Origin: Symsagittifera roscoffensis | Lineage: Eukaryota > Xenacoelomorpha > Acoela > Convolutidae | DNA: 64,000 bases | Direction of reading: 5' to 3' | Assembly (NCBI RefSeq): GCF_963678635.1 | Contig: NC_087069.1 | Location: 33,253,090-33,317,089, forward strand | Part shown: piece after piece, positions 8,568 through 21,211 of the stretch | Layout: each line of letters opens with the position of its first letter | Position numbering within the stretch: position 1 is the first letter of the stretch | Translations under genes and position numbers: made by a program | Notes under the pieces: generated by a model | Seen by the model: only the letters and a program-made list of their open reading frames with translations | Told to the model about the DNA's origin: nothing | Databases searched by the model: none

Positions 8568-11500
8568 ATGGGTTTCAAGTGTAATTATTGTCCCAAAGTT
8601 TTTACAATAAAAACTAATAGATCTCGTCATGAACGAAACTTTTACGCTGTTGAAAAAGAATTATACGTTTTTACTTGCTACCATTGTAATTTTAGCACTT
8701 TACTGCTATCAAAATTACAGCAGCATATTGAATCAGATCATCAAAAATTTAACAATTTATGTCGGTATTGTCGGCTTGGTTTTTGTGAATTTAAAGATTT
8801 CAAGGGTCACATGCAATCAGAGCATGGGCTACCTGTTTTGAATCAACAACTTACACCACTCAGCAACCCCTCTAGCTCAATCACACAAGCAAACGATACT
8901 GATAATTTTCCAGCTTCAATTGAAGTTCATGAATCAGCCATGAAAAATACGTTAATGACTTTTATTATTCCCAACCAAAATATTGAACATGATCTTATCG
9001 AATTTATGACCTTGAAAAAAAATGAGATTCAAACTTTGATACTAGATAGAACCTGTAATGGACCCTGCAAAGTACAATTTTTGGTTAAACTTACTTTAAT
9101 CAAGCATGCTACTGTTGTTTCGGACCAAAGCGTGCAACAACCTGAAGACGAACTCGTTGAAATTTTCGCTAATTCTATGATGACTCCCCTTTACGCAAAC
9201 GGTTTGTCTGATGAAATATTTCTCGAAATGCTCGAAAAAATGGAAGCTGTGTTCCAGAATTTTTCAGCCCATGGTAGCGGCTGGGTTCTGCAGCGTGTAA
9301 ATGAGCTTTACATTAAAATCGGAAAAATGTTGCCAATCAGAGGCTCTTCGTTTATACCTCTACCTGCAAAAATAGCAAATTCGCAACAATTGATTAATAT
9401 TCGTAATCACAACGACCACAATTGCTTTTTGTTATGCTACACTGCCGCCTATCATCTTAGATATAAGCCTGATCTAATTGTCGGTAGGTTAGTTGATCCT
9501 AAACTTGAAGAGACAGATCCACACACCTATACAAAGCCCGGAACGCATCAGGCTTCTGATGATTTCTTTATGCCTATGAGCTTGAACATGATTCCTCAAT
9601 TCGAGCGACTTAATAACGTTCAAGTAAACGTGTTTCAATATCAAAAAGGAGATCTCATTCCAATGATTGTCTCAAAGTTTGAAAGCTCAGATAATTTTAT
9701 CATGGATTTGCTTTTGTTATATGAACCCGGAATGCACCACTTTGTTTTGATAAAAGACCTGCTCCGATTTGTTTGTGAAGTTCGAAAGCAAAAATTCCGA
9801 GGTTTCCTGCAGTTGTGTCGTAACTGTTTTCAAATTCATTACAATGAAATTGATCATAAAACGCATGAGCGATTATGTAAAGATCATGAACCAGCTGTAG
9901 TGATAATGCCAACAGCTGAAAATGGCTGCCACAAGTATAAATTTAAAAATTTTCAAGCTCTCTGATATGCACCTATTGTTGTTTATTTTGATTTCGAATC
10001 GTTCCTGAATCCCGTTACAACATGTATGAACAACCCACAAATTTCCTCATCTCGCGTTCTAGAAAAACATGAACCCTCTGGGTATTCAATGGTTGCTATT
10101 GACCATGAGTCCTCAGAACCATTTTTCTTTAGTCTTGACAGCTCTGAAAATTGTTTAGAAAACTTTATCAAAGAGTTACATCTATTAGCCCGAGACGTTT
10201 ACATCTATAAACGGAAAGTGCCACATTATTTGGGAGATCGCAGCCAACTGCGTAAAGAAGAAACTTTAACCTGTTGGATTTGTCAAGAAAACTTCAGTGA
10301 AAGCGAAGAAAAGTGCCTGGATCACTGTCACTCTTCGGGAAAATTTCTAGGATGGACCCACGACAAATGTAATTTAGCGCGAAGAAACATAAATTACATT
10401 CCAGTCGTGGGACACAATTTACAGAATTATGACATGCATCATATATGTCTAGCGTTGAACGAATGTGACTCGCGTAGTACAATACAAGTCATTCCATCCA
10501 CCGATGAGAAATATATTTCACTAATTATCGGAGTAGTGGTTAAAACCATTACACGAAAAGATCAAACAACACAAAACATTTATGAGTATCTTCGTTTTAT
10601 AGATTCTTTCAAGTTTCTAAACTCATCACTACAAAAGTTAGTTGACAACTTGCCTGACAACAAATTTACAATTCTGGAAAACCACTTTCAAAACGTAAGC
10701 CAAACTTGTAGAACTCTCATACGTAGAAAAGGATTCTATCCTTATAATTACATGACCGACCGTAAAAAGTTTGACGAAAAAGAGTTACCGCCTCTCGAAA
10801 AGTGGGTGAATAGTTTAGACGGAGCTAAAATTGCTATTAGTGCTGATAACTTGGTTGAAGCAAAAGAAGTTTTCAATCAATTCAATTGTCAGAATCTGCG
10901 CGACTATCATGACTTATATTTGTCATGTGACACATTGCTCCTAGCCTGTGTCTTTGAGGAATTCCGCTCTATCAGCTATGAAACATACAGCCTTGATTGT
11001 GCTCATCATTTCACCGCTTCCAATTTAGCTGGTGACGCTTTCAAGCGGGTATGTAAAGCTGATGTTGAATTGCTAACGGATCGAGATCATTTAGACATGG
11101 TTGAAAAAATGATGCGAGGTGGTACTGCATCAATCTTTGAAAAACGACAGTTCACTGCAAACAACAGGCAAATGAATGAAACATTTAATTCGAGCGAAGA
11201 TACTACCTATGGCTTCATGGTTGATGCCAACAACTTATACGGTGGAGTAATGCAAACTCACAAACTGCCTGCACGTCATTTCGAGACAATCGGAGTTAGA
11301 AATGAAAGAAATAATCAAGAAAACGAAGATGAGAATTCCATGTCAATAGAAGAAATTTTAGCAACCCCTGACGTTTCAGACTACGGTTATATTGTTGAAA
11401 TTGATTTAAAATACCCTCAATTGTTGCATGAAAGTCACCGTGACTATCCACTGGCACCCACTAAGGAAGTTGTTCAAAAAGATTGGTTGAGCAGATACCA

Positions 11501-13657
11501 AACAAATATCTCAGAACAAATGAAAAACAATGAAAACTGTGGACCCACAATAGGTAAAGTGAAAAAACTTTTACAAACTCTACATGATAAAACTCATTAT
11601 ATAATTCATTATAAACTCCTGAAACTCTACGTGAAGCTTGGCCTTATCGTTACAAAACTGTACCGCATCGTAAAGTTCAAACAAGAATTGTGGCTCGAAC
11701 CGTACATAACTCTAAATACAAACAAACGGAAAGCGGCAAAAAACAAGTATGAAGAAGCCCTGTACAAACTATTGATCAATTCAATTTATGGAAAAATGTG
11801 TGAGTCAAAAAGAAAGAGAATGAAAATCAAGATTTTACGAGATGCTGAAGAAACAATGCGAAATATAAGTAAGTTTGAATTTGAAACCTACAAAATTTTT
11901 GGCGAAGACACGGTTGCATTGACATTAGCACCAACGAAAATCAGATGGGATGTACCCACAATTGTAGGAGCGTGTATACTAGAGCTAGCAAAGTTTGAGA
12001 TGTACAAATTTCACTACGAGGTTATGAAGCCCAACTTCAACTGTCACCTCTTGTACTCAGACACTGACAGCCTAATGTACGAAATAAAAACGGAAAAAAA
12101 CTCGAATTTTTATGAGAAACTGTACGAGAAACGTGAAATTTTGGACAACTTTGACTTCTCCAATTATCCATCGGACCACTTCCTCTACAATGTAGAAAAC
12201 AAACTTACAGTTTTAAAGTTTAAAGACGAATTCCCGGGTGATATAATTACAGAATTCGTTGCATTGAAGCCAAAGCTTTATTCAATACTATCGCAAAGTA
12301 AGTACATTTCCTTCAATAATACCGGCTCAAAATTGTTCAAACAGCGCTTTTTATTTTCAAAAATTAAAAAATTTCGAAAAAATTTTTTGAAAAATTTTGA
12401 AAAAAAAAATGTCAAAAATTTTCGTTGAAAAAATTTAAAAAAAAATTTTGTCAAAAAAATTTCGTTGGAAAAAAAATTTGGTAAAAAAAAAATGTTATAA
12501 AAAAAGTTTTGTAAAAAAAAAAATTTTGTCATCAAAAAAAAAATTTGGAAAAGAAAAATTTTATGAAAAAAAAATTTGTCATCAAAAAAAAATTTGGAAA
12601 AAAAATTGAAAAAAAAAAATTTTCTGAAAAAAATTTTTGAAAAAAATTTTGAAAATAAAAATTTTGGAAAAAAAAATTTTATGAAAAAAATTTTTTGTGA
12701 AAAAATTTTTTTCTGAGTAAAATTTTTTGAGATGACTTAGGTTTTTTGGTGCGTCTGTGGGTGGGGGTAAGGGGGGGGAGGTATAGGTTAAATGGTTATC
12801 ACCTTTTTTTTAAATGGGGGGGGGGGGGGGTGTGGATCTTCTGAAAAGGATGCGTTCATACTTTTTTTTTCAATTTCAAGTATTAGTTTACAAAACATTT
12901 AGATATATAATGATTAGTGAGCATCATTTTTTTAATAGATACACGGAAGCACTCAGCAAAAGGAATCACTAAGGTGACTCAACGGTTGCTAACTCATGAA
13001 AAATACATCGAAACTCTCGCGTCTGGAAACCTTGTACGAGCCGAAAATACTCGCATCATCTCCGAGAGGCATATTCTGAACACTGTTCGAGCAAACAAAA
13101 TCGCATTATCAGCCTATGATGATAAGCGATACATCCTCAGCGATGGTATCTCTACATTGCCATACGGTCACTATAGAACAGTAAATGCTTCTATCTTTCC
13201 CGATAGCAATCAGGATGATGATGATGATGATGGTGAAAGGAACGTGAGTGAAACTAATAGCACCAGTCACCACAAAGATCAAGATTTAGACGATTGGCTG
13301 AAATTTTTCGAGGAAGAAGATGAGATAGTCGACTGGGATCACGAGAGCTCGAACCAAGAAGAAATCTTTACGCAGGATACGAATTATGGGTCAGAAGATA
13401 GCTTTCTTGTGTTAGATACTCAACCGAGCCGTTCGTTGAGAGACCTGTTAAATAGTATCACCAGCTATGAAGCTCCAGATCCAGGTAGAGTTCGTGTCAC
13501 AGAAATTGTTGAGAGTGATATCGAAAGCGATGATTTGGTTGATCCAAATGCAGTTACTTCTTCTTCGTCGTCGGATGATGAAGGGTACCTCGACCGCGAA
13601 GCAGTTGAAGATTCAGCACCGCAGTCAAAAAGACGTAAAACAAACAAAAAACTCTAA
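8568..13657 (+). CDS. polB: Protein-primed DNA polymerase B of Maverick (two exons, one in-frame TGA)
   Basis: Replicates the element DNA from a terminal-protein primer. ATG 8568; exon 1 to 12297, exon 2 12939-13657, about 1,480 codons. The N-terminus has C2H2 fingers (CNYCPKVF, CYHCNFS, CRYCRLGF), then the Maverick-specific GSGWVLQRVNEL domain. Exonuclease motifs are YFDFESFL, GHNLQNYD and YHDLYLSCD. Palm motifs are DANNLYGG (A), LLINSIYGKM (B) and YSDTDSL (C). An HNH-like Cys/His insert (CWICQENF...CLDHCHSSG) sits in the exonuclease part. Exon 2 carries the family end KRYIL...LPYGHY plus an acidic tail and a KRRKTNKK basic end. TGA at 9963-9965 interrupts the frame just before exonuclease motif I; otherwise all catalytic residues are intact. 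Confidence 0.92.
12298..12938 (+). other. Intron in the polymerase gene
   Basis: Donor CAAA|GTAAGT and acceptor TTTAATAG|AT join the two coding parts in phase (codon split 1+2 giving Asn). The 641-bp intron is mostly A and T runs of the 'aaaaattttttgaaa' type, with G runs near 12770 and 12820. Without removal the frame stops at 12428, inside the intron. Confidence 0.75.
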
Positions 13658-14099
13658 TGTTGTGTGTTTGATTCAAGTTGAATACAAAATTTAATGATGT
13701 AAATTAGTGTACTGTATTATACTTACTTTCCACGTTTGTTCACTGTTAGGTAATGGCGGGCTACTTTAAATCCACTTTTGGTTTTGTGTTACTATTTTAT
13801 CTAGAGTGGTTTTGAGAGTTTTCATATTGGAATTGACCCCAAACTGCTTTTGGTGCGTTTAACCGACACTTACTTCAGAAGATTGTGTGTATAATTCAAC
13901 CATTTCAGTTCATATCTCTTTTCACCAAGACCAAAGCGTTTGTAGAAACATTGAAAGAACCAATTCGCAAAGACCTTCAACAGCAAAACACAATGAAAAG
14001 TTTTAGTTCAATTGGAATACAACATAGCTTGCCGAGCTATAGGTGGCGGAAAGAAATAATATATCGCCAGTACGATTTTGTTTTAACCAACACAACTTA
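13658..14099. other. Non-coding stretch after Maverick polymerase
   Basis: Presumed 3' flank of the Maverick and the boundary to retroelement DNA. A weak 73-codon frame (13885-14106) has no recognisable similarity. I could not locate the Maverick terminal repeat here. Confidence 0.4.
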
Positions 14100-14380
14100 C
14101 ACATAAGGATCATTAAGTATAAAAATTATACATAGGGATCATTAGGTATAAAAATTATACATAGGGATCATTAGGTATAAATATTTTACATAGGGATCAT
14201 TAGGTATAAATATTTTACATAGGGATCATTAGGTATAAATATTTTACATAGGGATCATTAGGTATAAATATTTTACATAGGGATCATTAGGTATAAATAT
14301 TTTACATAGGGATCATTAGGTATAAATATTTTACATAGGGATCATTAGGTATAAATATTTACATAGGGATCATTAGATCA
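14100..14380 (+). repeat. 29-bp minisatellite
   Basis: About nine tandem copies of a unit reading TACATAGGGATCATTAGG followed by a TATAAATATTT-type spacer. The first two copies differ (AAAAATTA spacer); the rest are nearly identical. It abuts the first gypsy fragment. Confidence 0.9.
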
Positions 14381-14387
14381 TAACAAA

Positions 14388-15800
14388 ACCTGGCTATGGG
14401 TGAGCAGCGGGTCTCAGGTCACTGTACCAAGCATGCATGATCTGAAATGGACATTGAGTAAAATAAATTTTCATCTGCAACCAAATGTAGAGTCTTGTTA
14501 CTATAATAACAACAGAATCCAAATTCTGGGCAGGAGTGATGTGAAGATTGACTTGAAAGAGTGGGCGACAAAGGCCAAAGTTTTAGTGATAGCTGTGAAC
14601 GACCAATCAATCCAATCAATCCTGGGGTGTGATTTGATGAAAATTCTAGGCGTCGAGTTGGCGCAGAAGGTGAAAATGACCAAAGTTGCGGAAGAAGAAG
14701 ACGGCGAAAACGCTAAAGGGCTTGAAAAGTTGCAAAAATGTTATGATAAGTTATTTCTGAAATTTTTGAAAGTTTAAGAAAAATCCGAAAAGCAAAAACT
14801 AAGGCTGAATTTTTGATCAAAGGAAACCTATAAAGAAGAAATTGCGTAAGGTGCCTTTTAGTTTCAAAATAAAGTAGGCAGGTAGATAAACCGATTAATG
14901 AAGAACGGTTAAAATATAAAAAAAAGAATGTTTCAGTAACGAAATCTGAAAATAAAACTTTGCCATTGGCGATAAGAGAATTGATTAAGCAGGGAACTCA
15001 AAAATGGGTGACAAACATCAAATATCGATGTACTATTAGATGGGATTAGTCAAATATTTGCGGAATGAAAGGCCGACATAGTACAGTTCAGTACCCTGAA
15101 TTTCATATCATCTGCCCACGGGTAGGTGGCGTTAGAACAGAAAGCCAGCAATTTTGCAACTTTTTGTTAGTGGGGAGGGAGCCAACTGGAGCATGCTGAT
15201 TTAAAACTGTTTTTATGTTTTCAGTACTATTCCGGCGGAGTTTCAAAAACTATTCATACGTTGCGAAAAAGTTTCGGCAAGTGCAAGGGTTTAAAGATCA
15301 CAAATTAGTAAAGTCTTAAGACGATAAGCTTCAACACGTCGCTCTGATGGAAAAATTGTTATAGAAACTGGATATCGCGAGCGTCGCGTTTGAATTACGA
15401 AAAGAAGAAGTCGCAAAAGCAGATTATCAAAATATGCAAAGCAAAATTTACGCCTCTTGCAAGAAAAAAAGCAAACAAATAGTTCAAACTGCCATCATCA
15501 AGAGAACAACTGAAATCACGAACCAATTGCATTATTGCGTAGTCTCCATAAAATTTTGCCGAACCTAGTTGAATATAAATTCTTAGGATCCTTATTGATC
15601 CTAAATAACGACTTAGACTGGATACATGCATGAGGTATGGAATACCCTTTTCGAACAGTTAAAGAGATTAGTCAACCTTATTGTCGAGGTAAAGCATTTC
15701 CATATACTCCGCATAAAACGAATAGTGTGTGACATTAGTCACGATGGACTTGGTGCGATTTTAAAACAACTCAAAAGGGACGCGGGACAACCAATATTTG
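14388..15800 (+). mobile_element. Ty3/gypsy-type pol remnant, copy 1
   Basis: Contains a retropepsin-like piece (14400-14777) and, after a gap with no reverse transcriptase core, an RNase H lead-in near 15640-15790 (FEQLKRLV...CDISHDGLGAILKQL). The middle carries many stops. About 1.45 kb of it recurs in copy 2 at 15926-17340, so the fragment was duplicated in tandem after the RT core was lost. Confidence 0.7.
14400..14777 (+). pseudogene. Retropepsin-like fragment with SSG in place of D-[ST]-G (copy 1)
   Basis: The reading is SSGSQVTVPSMHDLKW, about 80 residues of strands, then ILGCDLMKILGVEL. These are the start and end of a gypsy aspartic protease: a D-[ST]-G-[SA] active loop and the ILG-D-L psi-loop motif. 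The catalytic Asp is replaced by Ser, so the domain should be inactive. No ATG start (GTG context) and no upstream gag. Confidence 0.6.
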
Positions 15801-15834
15801 ACTATCACATGGTTATGTCAAACAAAATTAATAC

Positions 15835-16314
15835 ATGGAAGAATACATGGTTATGTCAAATAAAAGTAAGCACGCAGTAGAAATGAAAATACCTGGAGCA
15901 AGGTTCCAAGCTGATGTATCCGGAAACAAAACCTGGCTATGGGTGAGCAGCGGGTCTCAGGTCACTGTACCAAGCATGCATGATCTGAAATGGACATTGA
16001 GTAAAGTAAATTTTCATCTGCAACCAAATGTAGAGTCTTGTTACTATAATAACAACAGAATCCAAATTCTGGGCAGGAGTGATGTGAAGATTGACTTGAA
16101 AGAGTGGGCGACAAAGGCCAAAGTTTTAGTGATAGCTGTGAACAACCAATCAATTCAATCAATCCTGGGGTGTGATTTGATGAAAGCTCTAGGCGTCGAG
16201 TTGGTGCAGAAGGTGAAAATGACCAGAGTTGCAGAAAAAGAAGACGGCGAAATCGCTCAAGGGCTTGAAAAATGGCAAAAATGTTTTGATAAATTATTTC
16301 TGAAATTATTTTGA
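15835..16314 (+). pseudogene. Retropepsin-like fragment with SSG active loop (copy 2)
   Basis: Nearly identical to copy 1 over 110 residues (WVSSGSQVTVPS to ILGCDLMKALGVEL), with a longer upstream part that includes ADVSGNKTWLW. It has the same Ser for Asp change, so that change predates the duplication or belongs to the family. The frame continues past the domain into Lys/Glu-rich sequence and stops at 16314. Confidence 0.6.
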
Positions 16315-17470
16315 CGGAAAAAGAAAATCCGAAACGCAAAAACTCAGGCTGAACTTTTGATCAATGGAAACCTGTACAGAAGAAGTTCCGTAAGGTGCCT
16401 TTTTGTTTCAAAATAAAGTAGCCAGGTAGATAAACCGATTAATGAAGAACGGTTAAATTATAAAAAAAAGAATGTTTCAGTAACGAAATCTGAAAATAAA
16501 ACTTTGGCATTGGCGTTAAGAGAATTGATTAAGCAGGGAACTCAAAAATGAGTGACAAACATCAAATAGCAATGTACTTTTAGATGGGATTAGTCAATTA
16601 TTTGCGGAATGAAAGGCCGACAAAGTACAGTTCAGTACCCTGAAATTCATATCATCTGCCCACGGGCAGGTGGCGTTAGAACAGAAAGCCACCAATTTTG
16701 CAACTTTTTTTTAGTGGGGAGAAAGCCGACTAGAAAATTTTGATTTAAAAACGTTTTTATGTTTTCAGTACTATTCCGGCGGAGTTTCAAAAACTATTAA
16801 TACCTTGCGAAAAAAGTTCCCCAAGTGCAAGCATTTAAAGATCACACACTAGTAAAATCCCATGGCGCGAAGCTTGAACAGGTAGCTCTGATGGAAAAAT
16901 TGTTAGAGAAACTGGATATCTCGAGCGTCGAATTTGAGTTACGAAAAGACGAAGTCGCAAAAGCCGATTATCCAATAAGCAAATCAAAAAATTTACGCCT
17001 CTTCCAAGAAAAAAAGCAAACAAAGAGTTCAAACCGCCATCATCAAGAGAACAACTGAAATCACGAACGAATTGCATTATTGCGTAGTCTCCATAAAATT
17101 TTGCCGAACCTACTTGAATATATATTCTTAGGATCCTTATGGAGTCTAAATAACTACTTAGACTAGACTCAGGCATGAGACATGCAATACCCCTTTCGAA
17201 CAGTTAAACAGATTAGTCAAAATTATTGTCGAGCCAAAGCATTTTGATATACTCCGCATAACAGGAATAGCGTGTGACGTTAGCGACGATGGACTTGGTG
17301 CAATTTTAAAACAACTCAAAAGGGACGGGTGGCAACCAAACATTTTTGCCTTATCAGATTTGAAGACGACAGAGAAAAACTATAATGATATGGAGTTGCT
17401 GGTCGTCGCATGTGTAACAAAACGTTTTTGCAACTGCATCTATGCAAAAATGGTTTTCAATTGTAATATT
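15903..17470 (+). mobile_element. Ty3/gypsy-type pol remnant, copy 2
   Basis: Second tandem copy of the fragment. It keeps more of the C-terminal part. From 17180 to 17430 the frames read PFEQLNRLVKIIVEPKHF, then IACDVSDDGLGAILKQL, then EKNYNDMELLVVAC, the usual junction from reverse transcriptase thumb to RNase H. The RT palm (YMDD-type) is absent in both copies. Confidence 0.65.
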
Positions 17471-18064
17471 GGATCACAAAGCGTGACCTGATAATTTTAA
17501 AAAAAATTCTAATAAATTCTAGAACCAAAAACAATTTTCGAAAAAAAATGAAGGGCAAACTATCATGCAAACCAATGGCAACCAATTCAAAAACGTTCAA
17601 CAAAAACGTGCAAATACCGAAATGAATTCAATAGTGCCACCAGAGGGCGTGACGTCATGTGGTTGAAATTCAGTCAATCACGACCGAGATAGAGGTATAG
17701 AGAAGAATTTATGCAAAAACGAGCATCCCATGATCAGACTTTGTTCTCAAGCTGTTTTGTCAAGTCATTATGAACCCATCAAATCCCCTATTCTAAACGC
17801 ACTCTCCCCGTCGTTGATGCATCGCAATCAATTGGCTATCGCGAATTAGAATAAAATCTTTAGCCAGACTTTCCAAGGAAAACTTAGGCGAAGTGTAAAC
17901 AACAGAAGAACCAAATGAAATAGTTCAACTGAACTGGACTTCTGCGTATTGGTAAACTATGTTACGGCCACAAAAAATACACGTTAATGACAGTAAACAT
18001 TTTCTCTCCTTAGTAATCCGCACACGTATGTTAAAGTAAAGAATACAAAAACACTAGGAAACCG
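17471..18064. other. Non-coding stretch
   Basis: No ORF or clear repeat; presumably the decayed 3' part of the retroelement. Nothing specific recognised. Confidence 0.4.
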
Positions 18065-18735
18065 CGCATCGTAAAAGACCAATAGGAGCGAAAAAACCAA
18101 AACCGAAATCTCTCAAAAAAAGGGCTATTACTGAGGACACCAAAAAAACCATAGAGACGACGAATAGGAGATTTAAGCAGCGTAGAGAATAGCAGTGACG
18201 AAAACGTGATCAAACTGAAGAAAACAGCTAGCAGTCCCAGAGCAACCGAAACGAATAAGGCGGCGAAAGCCAACAAGGCGATCGAATCCGCGGAAACATC
18301 CGAAACTTTAATGCAATTCGAAGAACAACCAATCATCGTGCCAAAAAGGAGGTGTAAACAAATTACCAAGATCCGAACACAATAAGCCCTTCGACAGCAG
18401 TCCCGATAAAATACATGGATAGAATAAATTATAAATGTGCATCGTAAAAGACTCCCAATAAGAGGGAAAAAACCAAAACAGAAATCCCTCAAAAAGTGGG
18501 GCATTACTGAGGAGACCAAAAAAACATAGAGACGACGAATAGGAGAGTCAAGCAGCGTAGAGAATAGCAGTGATGAAAACATGATCAAACTGGAGAAAAC
18601 AGCTAGCAATCCCAGAGCAACCGAAATGAACAAGGCGACGAAAGCGAGCAAGGCGATCGAATCCGCAGAAACATCCAACACCCTAGTGCAATTCGAAGAA
18701 CAACCAATCATCGCGCTAAAAGAGGGGTGTTGGCA
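18065..18735 (+). repeat. 372-bp tandem duplication with decayed coding look
   Basis: Two copies (from 18065 and from 18437) about 90% alike by eye. Each reads on the plus strand like a Lys/Arg/Glu-rich protein (SSVENSSDEN, then ASKAIESAETS, then QFEEQPII). The second copy keeps an open frame to 18862. This may be the tail of a retroelement polyprotein. No family recognised. Confidence 0.6.
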
Positions 18736-20424
18736 AAATGAGCGGAGTGATGGTTTGGAATATCGCGGAAAAAACTCAAACCAATGTCAAAACACAAATC
18801 AACTCACCGTGAGGGCCGGCGTTAAAACGCCGAAAAACTCAATTGAAACAAAACTTATTTAAAATGAATGATTTCTTAAGGGTACATTTATCATTACCTC
18901 TGGACATTCAGCCTTACCTACTTACAGGATGTTTGTATACGGATGCATGATTTACTTGAGTTATTTAGAAATTTTTTAACTTTTGTTTTAAAAACTTTTA
19001 TAGTCATTTCCAAGACATATGTTATTGAAATTAATTTAAAGTCTCTGTTTGAAGTTTGCTGTCTGAAAACCTGCCATTTGACATTTTTGACCTCTAGTTT
19101 GTCTGGAGTTACCTGAAACAAAAATAGCAGTTGCTTTATTGTTGTTGGATCATATAGTTGCACTCTAAATTGAACATTATGTCTTATCCGTTTTCTAACT
19201 TACATCGAATCGATTTTTAGAACTGTACATCGAATCGATTTTAAATAAAAGTTCTGCAAAAGAATGAAATTTCTTTTAAACTTTTTTGTGTTTTTTGCAC
19301 AGTAACCGGCGGCTATCCTTGCTAAAATTGATTTCAAAACTAATTGCGGAAAAATTTTCAGCAGAATCAATGTGTCGAAGAAAATGCGTCATAGTTTTTG
19401 GAAGTCAGATGCAGTATATTTTTAAGTTATCCGCACAAACAAAAAACTTCATAATTTGAATCGTTTTTCTCAAAATGGGACAATTTTAGAAGAAATGACG
19501 AAATCAAAACTGCATATAATTGACCTAGAAGTAATATGAAACCATTTGTTGGAGAATAAAACGACTAGTTTTTAAAATGATAAAATAGAAATTTTGTGAA
19601 TCATATATTATAACTTGCTTATACGGCTGCATACGGTAGTAAGAAAACAAACATTTGTTTCTCAAAATTTGTTCGCTTGAAAAAAACAATCACATTGATT
19701 TAACTTATCTCAGTTGATTTTGCATAAGTCAAGTCGGGCCGGTTGCGGAGCGTTTGGGTCCGAACTTTTTGAAAAAAAAATTGACATAATAAATTTGATA
19801 ACTGGTGAAACTTTTCAGCATTGTTTGTCTTCGTCATTTTTCGCCTAAAATCGACCCAAAGAAAAATGAGTTTTATATTTCAAATTTCAATTGTTTTGTT
19901 CGGATACTTCAAATAAGTGCAGAGGTTATAAAATTTTTTCTTTAAAATCGCCAATGGTGTACAAACATGAGAAGAACTTGCTTTCAGCAAACTTTTAAAA
20001 ATGAAATTAAGCGTTTAATTCTTCGAAAATTTTAAGATTCTTCTAAAAACTATCGAAAAATTTAGTTTTTTTGGAATTTCGTGCAATAATTCAAGTAGTT
20101 GTGTTGCAGCGATACCACGCATGATCCGTGCTAGTTGCCCGAGGCGGTGAAGTAATTTCAGATGCTTAACTAAGCAAGAAAGCATCAACAAATTTGTTTG
20201 TATCAGTGCGATGCCCAGTCCAGCTTACCCCCCCCCCCCCCCCTCCCAGTTCCTTCTCAGCTTACCCCCCATATAACCCACCCCTTTAGTTGTGGGAGTT
20301 AAAAAATGCTTGATGAGGCGAGGGAATGACGTTAACACATGGTATTTAGAAATTGACATGGTATACATTTTGCAAATTTCTCGCAAAACTTGCAAAACTT
20401 TGCAAAAATAATCGAAATTAGTTC

Positions 20425-20580
20425 TAAAACTAAAATGGATTATAATCAATTATAAAGAATTATAATGGATTTTTAGTTCAAAAATAATCGATTATAATGG
20501 ATTATGTTGGTAAAAATAATCAATTTCAGTGACAAAAATAATGGATTATAATCTAATATAATGGATTATAATAGAACTTT
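20425..20580. repeat. Cluster of AATGGATTATAAT motifs
   Basis: GGATTA occurs at 20437, 20499, 20543 and 20563, each within an ATAATGGATTATAAT-like string, with a GGATTT variant near 20468. It could be a decayed short tandem repeat or a homotypic cluster of Otx/Pitx/Bicoid-type homeodomain sites (core TAATCC). Confidence 0.5.
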
Positions 20581-20689
20581 TTTTAATAAACAATTAAAAT
20601 GGCAATATAATCAATTTCGTGGTCATTTGAAAATGTACAAAGCAAATAACAAAGAAATAAATAGACCAAAGAGCATACCTCAATTATAT

Positions 20690-20880
20690 TTGGAACGTTT
20701 TTTGTTTCGGATTAAATCTCAGCTTAGGCGCTATTAGCACGAAACATATCGCTCGTTTATTGTCCGAAACTTTCAACCTTTATACTCCCATAACTTTACG
20801 AAAATTGATCACAGGTGAACTTTTTTATCAAGTTGAGCTCAGGATAACAATATCTTTCAAATGATATAAAATGATGAATT
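20690..20880 (-). repeat. Dispersed repeat family R1, reverse copy
   Basis: Its reverse complement aligns with 61205-61360: TATATCAT..GAA..TATTGTT.TC.TGAGCTCAA, TGTGATCA, AAGTTATGGG, then GCGATATGTTTCG. A further copy lies at 27395-27763. Unclassified interspersed repeat. Confidence 0.55.
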
Positions 20881-21211
20881 AATGATTGAATTACCGTCAA
20901 AAATAGCTAGTTAAGAAAGTCGAAACAACAAAATGGCTGCAAAAATGATTCAGCTATCACTTGCCCGGAAGTTTCAATACTTACCCGGAATTAAATACCG
21001 ATCCAGCATTAGTTTGTTAATGTTCAGAAATATTAATATTGCAATGTTAATATAAACATAAATATAAAAAATATAACAATGTTCAGAAAATGAGAATAGT
21101 AAAAAAAGTTCACATAAAGACAAATCTGAGCCATCTTTTCTCATATATTCATAAATTCTTATTTTGCGGTGGGTTTTGAATTATTAGGGCTTTTATCCAC
21201 TATGTTTTGTA

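Larger units (their letters stand above)
1..13657. mobile_element. Maverick/Polinton DNA transposon, left part outside window
   Basis: Protein-primed family B DNA polymerase, retroviral-type integrase and A32-like packaging ATPase occur together. That trio defines Mavericks/Polintons, virus-like self-synthesizing transposons. Genes from 1 to 5832 are on the minus strand; those from 6305 to 13657 are on the plus strand, so transcription diverges from about 5.8-6.3 kb. The major capsid, penton and maturation protease genes of complete Mavericks are not seen and would lie left of base 1 if present. I did not find the right terminal inverted repeat; the end near 13.7 kb is simply the last recognised codon. 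Frameshifts and an in-frame stop suggest either a decaying copy or recoding. Confidence 0.9.

Noticed and set aside
8629..8841. 70-codon hydrophobic frame inside polB
   Set aside because: Shadow of the zinc-finger part of the polymerase in another frame.
12278..12535. Phe/Lys-rich minus-strand frame
   Set aside because: Produced by A/T homopolymer runs of the polymerase intron.
14100..14380. Regular repeats that resemble a CRISPR array
   Set aside because: Spacers are the same in nearly every unit, the period is 29 bp in total and the host is eukaryotic: a minisatellite.
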